From positions 1 to 64,000 of the forward strand of contig CAJOCQ010000002.1 of the NCBI GenBank assembly GCA_905233135.1: 64,000 bases of DNA, in the 5' to 3' direction. This stretch comes from an uncultured Selenomonadaceae bacterium. GTDB taxonomy: Bacteria > Bacillota > Negativicutes > Selenomonadales > Selenomonadaceae. The notes under the pieces are model-generated. The model was not told where the DNA came from, did no database searches, and worked only from the letters and a program-made list of their open reading frames with translations. Each line of letters starts with the position of its first letter. Within the stretch, counting starts at the first letter, position 1. Of the stretch, positions 10,273 to 17,352 are shown piece by piece. Position numbers and translations under genes: made by a program.

Positions 10273-10949
10273 TGGCGCAGATATGGGCTAAACAATTCTA
10301 CAATTCCAAAGCGTGGCGACAACTGCGCGAACGGCTGATTGTTGAAAATAATTTCCTGTGCGCTGATTGCGGCGAAAGTTACTTGAAAGATTCAACGCAA
10401 CTTGTAGGACACCACATTAAACCCTTGACGCCCGAAAATATAAATGACGCAAATATTTCTCTCAATCCCGCAAATATAAAAATAATCTGCCGCAAATGTC
10501 ACGATAAAGCGCACGAAAGATTTTCTTTTGACACGGGACAAAATGTTTATCTTGTTTACGGCGCACCTTGCAGTGGTAAAAGTACCTACGTTAATCAATT
10601 AGCAAGGCGCAATGATTTAATCGTTGACCTTGACGCTATTTACGCCGCAATTTCTTTATCTCCATACCACGAACACCCAAACAATTTAAAGCGCGTTGCC
10701 TTCGCAGTGCGTGATACGCTGATTGAACAAATACGCCTGCGCGTTGGGTTTTGGCACGACGCCTTCATTGTCGGCGGCTATCCGCGCAAGTTACAGCGTG
10801 AACAGTTGGCGGCGAAGGTAGGCGCAGAGCTTGTCTACATTGATTCAACGATTGAACAGGCAAAGGCGACAGCAACACTGACGCGCGGAGCATTGGCTAA
10901 GCAGTGGCACGGTTACATTGATAATTGGTTTGACGCCTTCGAGCCGTGA
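10272..10949 (+). CDS. HNH endonuclease fused to a P-loop kinase-like domain
   Basis: HNH: CADCGESYLKDSTQLVGHHIKPLTPENINDANISLNPANIKIICRKCHDKAH; Walker A: VYGAPCSGKSTYVNQLA. Confidence 0.85.
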   Translation: MAQIWAKQFYNSKAWRQLRERLIVENNFLCADCGESYLKDSTQLVGHHIKPLTPENINDANISLNPANIKIICRKCHDKAHERFSFDTGQNVYLVYGAPCSGKSTYVNQLARRNDLIVDLDAIYAAISLSPYHEHPNNLKRVAFAVRDTLIEQIRLRVGFWHDAFIVGGYPRKLQREQLAAKVGAELVYIDSTIEQAKATATLTRGALAKQWHGYIDNWFDAFEP

Positions 10950-11040
10950 TACCCCCCCCGCTCAAGTGCGTTGCAAGGGGGCGGCAGACCGGCTTGGGAT
11001 TACATTTTTTTTATCGGCACCAAATTTTTGACTTTTTCTG
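10950..11040. other. candidate phage cos/packaging region
   Basis: C8 tract and CCCCCCCCGCTCAAGTGCGTTGCAAGGGGGCGG between HNH and small-terminase-like genes. Confidence 0.35.
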
Positions 11041-11072
11041 AAAACGATTGAAAATGAAAGTAAGGCGCAGAA

Positions 11073-11381
11073 ATGGAAAAAGAATACGAGAGAATAAAAG
11101 CTTTGTTTAAAGATGTAGACGAAAAGCAACTGCAATTAGTTGACGGCGCAATAATAGAGGCGGCAAGAATACGCGCAGAACTTGACAGATTGCACGAAAT
11201 AGCAAAGGTTACAGGGCTAATTAAGGTAGACCCAAATAACCCTACGCGCCAAAAAGTATTGCCTGTCTCTAAAGAATTGCCGAAATTACGCGCAAGCTAC
11301 ACGAACATTATTTTTAAGCTTGCAAGGATTTTGGGCGCAGGTATTAATGAAGAAGATTTAGGGCTTGACGATTATATTTGA
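11073..11381 (+). CDS. P27-family-like small terminase subunit
   Basis: IIEAARIRAELDRLHEIAKVTGLIKVDPNNPTRQKVLPVSKELPKLRASYTNIIFKLARILG. Confidence 0.5.
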   Translation: MEKEYERIKALFKDVDEKQLQLVDGAIIEAARIRAELDRLHEIAKVTGLIKVDPNNPTRQKVLPVSKELPKLRASYTNIIFKLARILGAGINEEDLGLDDYI

Positions 11382-11400
11382 AATAAAAGGATGTGATTTT

Positions 11401-11859
11401 ATGCGTTATGTCATTACAGACACTTCAATTACAAGAATCAGTGAAACATACGGCACGATACAGAATGTAGGTAGGGATAAGATTGAACTTTCCAACTCTG
11501 CTGATTTTGCTGATGTTTTTGTGTTGTATTCGCTGAATCAAGTTTCTTTTAACGAGCCGCTGTATATCAGAGCCTTTGATAACGGCGCAAAAAGTTTCAA
11601 TATCCCTGTAAACGTTGTGCAGTTTATAGTAAGCGACACTTCAAGCGGCGGCGGTACTACTGCCGATGATACAACGATTGAAGATTTTGAAAAATATATT
11701 GAAGAAATATTTAGCGGCGAAAATTCAGAAACTATTGATGACCCTGATTTTAATTCCTACGTTGAAAGTATTTTCAACGGCAATATTTCGGTTACTACAG
11801 ACAATGACGATTTTAACTCGTACATTGACAATATTTTTGAAAATAGCGCGGCGGGCTAG
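11401..11859 (+). CDS. phage tail-fibre-associated protein with C-terminal repeats
   Basis: ATG at 11401; DFxxYIExIFxG motif repeated three times at the C-terminus. Confidence 0.5.
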   Translation: MRYVITDTSITRISETYGTIQNVGRDKIELSNSADFADVFVLYSLNQVSFNEPLYIRAFDNGAKSFNIPVNVVQFIVSDTSSGGGTTADDTTIEDFEKYIEEIFSGENSETIDDPDFNSYVESIFNGNISVTTDNDDFNSYIDNIFENSAAG

Positions 11860-11919
11860 TGCGCAATAGCTTTTCTGCGTTATATATATTTTTTTCTATT
11901 TTCAGGAGGTTTATTTATT

Positions 11920-12624
11920 ATGGCTATTAATGTTAAAGATTTCGCAACTGTTGAAATGTTAGGTTCTGTTGCAACAAAAACTGTTGCCGCTATTGCCCCG
12001 ACTTTCAAAAGTCTTTCTGTCAGCGGCAATACCGTTTCTTTCTTCACAAGCAAAGACGGCACAGGCACTGCCGCCGCTACCTTCGACTTCCCCGAAGAAA
12101 TTTTCCTTGACCAAGCAGGTACAACTTTGGTTGAAAATTTTGCGTGGAGCGCGGCTACTTATCCCAATTCCACCAATCCTAATTTGGATGGTAAAGCCGT
12201 TTTAGTTCTTGCAGTTAAAGGCGACAAGGAAACCAATCCTACTACAAAATATTCTTTCGTAAATCTTGAAAAACTTATTGACGTTTACACCGCCGCCGAC
12301 AATTCCATTACTATCAGCGGCTACACCGTTGCAGTCAAAATTTCTGCAGTTGCAGGAAACGCACTCGAAGTTAAATCAGACGGCTTATACGTTGACGCAC
12401 TGCCTAAGGTTGCAAATGCTACTGCGGGCAATGTTCCCTTCCTTGCCAGCGACGGCACTTTGACAAATAGTACGGTTGTTGGCGCAGATGTTGTTACTAA
12501 AGTTGCAGGCGCGACCGAAGGCAACGTTGTTCTCTTCGACGCCAACGGCAAAATTAAAGACAACGGCTTAAAAGTTGCCTCCCTTGCCGAAGTTGAAGCT
12601 TACCTCGATACTATCTTTGCTTAA
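11920..12624 (+). CDS. phage tail fibre protein
   Basis: NATAGNVPFLASDGTLTNSTVVG...GATEGNVVLFDANGKIKDNG fibre-type repeats; TCAGGAGG SD. Confidence 0.65.
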   Translation: MAINVKDFATVEMLGSVATKTVAAIAPTFKSLSVSGNTVSFFTSKDGTGTAAATFDFPEEIFLDQAGTTLVENFAWSAATYPNSTNPNLDGKAVLVLAVKGDKETNPTTKYSFVNLEKLIDVYTAADNSITISGYTVAVKISAVAGNALEVKSDGLYVDALPKVANATAGNVPFLASDGTLTNSTVVGADVVTKVAGATEGNVVLFDANGKIKDNGLKVASLAEVEAYLDTIFA

Positions 12625-12692
12625 TTTCTAATTTTTTCCTCACGGCGGGCGCGGAGTTTTTTCTGCGCCCGTTTTTTTAGGAGGTGTTTTTA

Positions 12693-14282
12693 TTGTCTGA
12701 AACAACTTTGATTTCTTTTGAAGGTTTGCAAGCTCAAACTGAAAGAATTGTCGATAACGTTATTAAAAAAGTTGCAGTGAATATTTCAGCGGCGGCAAAT
12801 AACGCTATCACTAAAAAAAATGACGGTTTACACGTAGATATAAGCGGCAAAGTTGACAAGGTTAAAAACGCAACTGCAGGTAATATCCCGGTTTTTGATT
12901 CGGACGGTAAAATTGCCGATTCTGCGGTTGCTGTTGACGGCGTTATTAAAAAAGTTGCAGGCGCAAAGGTCGGCAATATTCCTACCTTTGACAGCGACGG
13001 CGGATTGATTGACAGCGGAATAAACTTTGAGAAACTAGATCACCTCGTGCGTCACCTCGTGCGTTACGGCTACAGAATCAAGAAAACCGAACCAGACCCT
13101 TACGCGCGTGTTGAATATATTTACGACGCTGTTGGCTTTACGCCGGCAAAAATGGATTTTGAAAACGATACTTTTAATTTCGGCAGTTGGAGCGATGTTT
13201 GGTTTGTTAAAGATATTAAACCGCTTATGCTTAAAAACGACGGCACTGTTGACTATTATCTATATGAAAACGACTACTCGATAAAGGCAAACGGCGACGA
13301 CGTAACAACGCCCAGCACTGCCGCCGATTCTGATTCGGACGTTGCCAACACCGAGTACGAAGGCAACGCTATGGTGCAAATCCCCTTAATTTGGGTAAAG
13401 CGTTATGAAGATGATGACTACATTTACGAAATTGTTTCAAATGTTAAATGGGACAAAAACTATAAGGCGTATGCACACACAAACGCAAGTGGTCAAGTTA
13501 AGCAGTATTTTTATTACAGTATGTTTGATGGTTCTGGTAGTTCAAGCAGTATTAGGTCATTGTCTAGTAAGACTGTGAGTAAATCACTTACAGCTTCACA
13601 GCAAATTCAAGGTGCAACTGCAAATGGAACTGGTTGGTATATCCACACTTGGAGCCAGAGAGAATTAATTCGTACTCTCTGTATTCTCCTGGGTAAGAGT
13701 ACGGATACTTAGACCGTCTTCGGAACTGGTCGAGCAACTGGTTTTGGAGGCACGGATTCTACGATTAATACGGGTACACTTATGAACAAAGGTATGTTCT
13801 GGGGTAGTTCTTCAAATACATCTGCTGTCAAAGTTTTCCATATCGAAAACTTCTGGGGCAATCAATGGGATAAAACTGCTGGATTAATTCTTAATTATAC
13901 TGATGGATATGTATATGTGAAGATGACTCCAGAAGGTGAAGGTTATCGTGTAACTGACACCAACGGAATGACAAAGACCACGGCAATTCCCGCTATTGGA
14001 GAATTAAAATACATTTCATCTTGCAAAGCGGCTGTCGAAGGAGCAGACGATTTTGGCGTTATTCCTGTCGGAGTTACAAGCGGCAGTGCTTCAACGTATT
14101 ACTGCGACAGTTATTGGCGGCGTTCTGGTTCAGCGTATCCGAGCGGTAACATTGGATATCTCTTAGCTGGTGGCTGCTCGTACCACGCGGCGTCGGTCTC
14201 GGGCGCGTTCACGTTCATTGTCAGCGATGCGCCTTCGTATGCGGCCTGGTACTTCGGCTGCGGCCTCTCTTACATCGGCTAA
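12693..14282 (+). pseudogene. phage tail fibre / C-type-lectin-like DGR-target-like protein with in-frame amber
   Basis: TTG start after TTAGGAGGTG; TAG at 13710-13712; same frame stays open to 14282, ending GGCSYHAASVSGAFTFIVSDAPSYAAWYFGCGLSYIG. Confidence 0.7.
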
Positions 14283-14295
14283 AGGAGTTAGTATT

Positions 14296-14568
14296 ATGAC
14301 AGAATGGCAATTAGTACAAGGTTCACAAGAAGAAAGACCGTTGGAATTAGACACAACGTCGAGTAGTTTTTTTGTTTATCAGCGAAAAAATATTCAGCGT
14401 GTAACTGCCACAGACGATTTAACCCAAAATACTTATGAATATTGGGAATATGAAGAGCGCAAATTGACAAAAGACGAATATTCAAGGATACGCGAAGCGG
14501 AGCTTGAGGAAGAATTGACCCAAACTCAGCTTGCTTTAGCTGAAATTTACGAAAGTGCGGTGGTTTAA
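14296..14568 (+). CDS. phage protein downstream of the DGR-like target
   Basis: ATG 14296 with AAAGGAG SD; 90 aa acidic C-terminus. Confidence 0.6.
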   Translation: MTEWQLVQGSQEERPLELDTTSSSFFVYQRKNIQRVTATDDLTQNTYEYWEYEERKLTKDEYSRIREAELEEELTQTQLALAEIYESAVV

Positions 14569-14679
14569 TTGGCTAAAATTTATGTTGCATTAATTAAAAA
14601 AGGCTTGAAAAAACTTGAGGACGTGCCTGAAAAATTGCGCGCAGAAGTTGAAAAAATCTTGAAGGAAGAAACCCAATGA
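14569..14679 (+). CDS. 36-aa phage protein resembling the CD1375-like family
   Basis: TTG start; MAKIYVALIKKGLKKLEDVPEKLRAEVEKILKEETQ. Confidence 0.6.
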   Translation: MAKIYVALIKKGLKKLEDVPEKLRAEVEKILKEETQ

Positions 14680-14938
14680 AACAGCAAGCTCTAATGCCGC
14701 TACTTATACCATAAGTTGACGCGAGGGGAGGTGGTGACTATGGAAGATTTCCTGCCCAAGATTCTTGAGTTGGGCGTTTTAGGTACGAATTTTTCTCTAT
14801 AGCCTATAGGTAGACTACAAAACAGCTGAAAAAGCATTGATATTGCTGATGTACAATTATATCTATGAAAATCTTTAAAAAGAAGCGGTAGCAGGTAACC
14901 CCGCCCTCTAACTAAGTCCTCATAAGTTATGGCAAACT

Positions 14939-14979
14939 AAAAGCCCAAGGCTATTCCTCAATTCGCCGAGGGCTTTTTA
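14939..14979 (+). terminator. terminator-like hairpin at the right end of the phage module
   Basis: AAAAGCCCaaGGC...GCCgaGGGCTTTTTAG. Confidence 0.5.
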
Positions 14980-15081
14980 GTTTTGGTGTTTACGCTATGG
15001 AGTACTTTAATCACGTTTTATTTTCGGTAATTGAATAATACAACATTTCCAACAATTTTGCAAGCGAAAATTTATAAAAAG

Positions 15082-15114
15082 AAAAAACCGCCGATAACCG
15101 ACGGTCTTTTCTAT
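15082..15114 (-). terminator. flagellin terminator
   Basis: Minus strand GACCGTCGGTTATCGGCGGTTTTTTC. Confidence 0.6.
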
Positions 15115-15199
15115 GTGAAACCCCAATGCAACGAGGTTTAAATTTCCTACTTAGAATTTTTCAACACTGCAACAAGATTTATTGCGCAGAATTAATCAA

Positions 15200-16603
15200 T
15201 TACTGCAACAAGCTCAAGACAGCACTTGAATTTTGGTTAGCTTGAGCAAGCATAGATTGAGCCGCCTGCAACAATACATTATTCTTGGTGTAGTTGGTCA
15301 TTTCTTTAGCCATATCAGCATCACGAATTGTGGATTCAGCTGCTTGTACGTTTTCGCTTGAAGTCGTCAAGTTGTTGGCAGTGTATTCGAGACGCGCTTC
15401 AATTGCGCCGATTGTAGTTGCTTGGTCAAGAGCTTTTTGAAGTGCGCTGTCAAAGGCGGCTATTGCCGCGTTTGCTTTTTCGGGCGTTGATACCTTGATA
15501 GTTTCCGCTTTAGCATTCTGCAAGCCCAAGGCTTCTGCCCTCATATCCAGCAAGCCTATTGAAATTGTCTGCCCTGCCGCCGCGCCTACGTGAATCTTAA
15601 GCGATTGGTCAGCATCTTGCTTATTTGCTGCAAAAATTTCTGTCTTAAATTCAAGGCGTTCATTTGCAGATTTCTTAGCGTTGCCGTATTGGTCGGTAAC
15701 AGTAATGGTGAAGCCGGAAATTTGCCCCGACAGACCGCCCTCTATATTATTTGTCTCGGTACAGCCTGTAAATGTGAGAGCCGATTTACCGTTTGGAGTA
15801 TATACGTCAACACCGGATGAATTTTTACCAATACTTACAGTGCCATCACTAACAATACTAAGCCCCACCGGAGGATGCTCTGTGAAACCGCCGGCATTTG
15901 GTCCATCAAGTGCACTCTTCGTAGCTAAATCATCATTAGCACTACTACCAAAAATACTTGCAAGGTTACTATCTGCTGCTACTGTAATATCCGAAGTACT
16001 GAATGTTTTTCCTTGAATAACCCAAGAAACTTTGATAGTATCGCCGGCAACAATGTTAAGGCTATTACCTGCAGTATCTTTGAGTTCTGTCAAGAACAGG
16101 CTGGATATAGTAGAATCGCTTGCTATATCTAAAGATTGGTTTATCATAACCGTTGCGGTATTTGAAACAACTTTGTTGCCTTTGGAGCCGTCGACAAGGT
16201 ATTTGCCGTTAAAGGTAGCGAGAGCGTTATCATTGATTTGGTCAATGAATTGGTCAATTTCTTTTTGAATGGTTTTGCGGTCGTCGTCAGTGTTGGTATC
16301 GGTCGCCGCATTAATTGCTTTTTCCTTAAGAGTCTTAAGAATTTCAACGGTATTGGCAACGGCACCTTCAGCAACTTTCATCATTGCGGAGCCGTTTTGA
16401 GTATTTTGAGTAGCTTGGTCGAGAGCACGAACCATAACGCGCATACGTTCGGAAATTGCGAACCCCGAAGCGTCATCTTGCGCGGAATTGATTTTTTGCC
16501 CGCTTGAAACTTTTGCCAAACTCTTACCGAGCGCGCTTTGATTTTTGTTAAGAGTGTTAAGAGTGTTAATCGCGCTCATGTTGTTCTTTACTACCATTGC
16601 CAT
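15200..16603 (-). CDS. hag: flagellin
   Basis: N-term MAMVVKNNMSAINTLNTLNKNQSALGKSLAKVSSGQKINSAQDDASGFAISERMR; C-term ESTIRDADMAKEMTNYTKNNVLLQAAQSMLAQANQNSSAVLSLLQ. Confidence 0.95.
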   Translation of the reverse strand: MAMVVKNNMSAINTLNTLNKNQSALGKSLAKVSSGQKINSAQDDASGFAISERMRVMVRALDQATQNTQNGSAMMKVAEGAVANTVEILKTLKEKAINAATDTNTDDDRKTIQKEIDQFIDQINDNALATFNGKYLVDGSKGNKVVSNTATVMINQSLDIASDSTISSLFLTELKDTAGNSLNIVAGDTIKVSWVIQGKTFSTSDITVAADSNLASIFGSSANDDLATKSALDGPNAGGFTEHPPVGLSIVSDGTVSIGKNSSGVDVYTPNGKSALTFTGCTETNNIEGGLSGQISGFTITVTDQYGNAKKSANERLEFKTEIFAANKQDADQSLKIHVGAAAGQTISIGLLDMRAEALGLQNAKAETIKVSTPEKANAAIAAFDSALQKALDQATTIGAIEARLEYTANNLTTSSENVQAAESTIRDADMAKEMTNYTKNNVLLQAAQSMLAQANQNSSAVLSLLQ

Positions 16604-16949
16604 TGTAATTTCCTCCTTGGCTAATAAATGCATTTATCCTTCGGCGAGTTCCTTCCCGCCGGTTTTTATAACAAGTGAATCTCCGCCAAAATTGACCGTC
16701 GCCAAAATTGGAGCCGTCACGCCGTGCACAAAGCGGACGCCGCGAAGACTTACCTATTGCCGTAAACAATAAGCGATTTTAAATTTTCGCCGTTGTATTT
16801 AATTTACAAAGAACCTGAAATTTTACTTTCGCCTCAAATTACGGCGTTTGAACATTTTCAATATATCTATCGAAAGTTTTTTCAAGTAACTTAAGATTTC
16901 CTTGAAAAATTTCTTGAAAAAATTTTTTGGCGGTAAAATTTTTACACAA

Positions 16950-17264
16950 TTATAATTTTTTTGTCATAATGCCGAAAATACAATTTCTGCTTACCCAACC
17001 GTTAGCGTGCCCGTGATTGTTGGAAATTTGAAAAGTTTTGCCGTTGCGAATTGCTGTAACCTTGTGCAAAAAAAAGTGTCCGCCGACTTTGCAAAATACC
17101 ACGTCATTTTTTTTTAGGACAGTTTCTGCAGTTACCGGCGCAACTATTACCGGCTCGCCCGATTTTATTTTGGGCGTCATTGATTCGCCGAAGCCTACAA
17201 TTATAATTGTTTCTCCTGCGCGAAGTTTATCAGCCGAAATTTTATTTTCCTTGCCAACGAACAT
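16950..17264 (-). CDS. S24/S26-type signal-peptidase-like protein
   Basis: GESMTPKIKSGEPVIVAPV...KKNDVVFCKVGGHFFLHKVTAIRNG. Confidence 0.65.
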   Translation of the reverse strand: MFVGKENKISADKLRAGETIIIVGFGESMTPKIKSGEPVIVAPVTAETVLKKNDVVFCKVGGHFFLHKVTAIRNGKTFQISNNHGHANGWVSRNCIFGIMTKKL

Positions 17265-17352
17265 TGGATTTGCCGCCTTTCAAATTTCTGTAGAAAAAAT
17301 TTCAAGCTATGTTATAATATCTAAAAAAAATTTTCAAACAGGAGTTATCTTT

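Noticed and set aside
13710-13712. Phage-wide TAG-to-Gln recoding (genetic code 15)
   Set aside because: Neighbouring phage genes end at TAG (9880-9882, 11857-11859) and large ORFs are intact without in-frame TAG, so a local mutation is simpler.
14570-15200. DGR template repeat, Avd or reverse transcriptase directly downstream of the variable region
   Set aside because: No RT motifs (such as YxDD) and no sequence resembling the variable region; only short ORFs and terminators.
16604-16800. Sigma-28 promoter upstream of flagellin
   Set aside because: Could not find a convincing TAAA-N15-GCCGATAA match on the minus strand.
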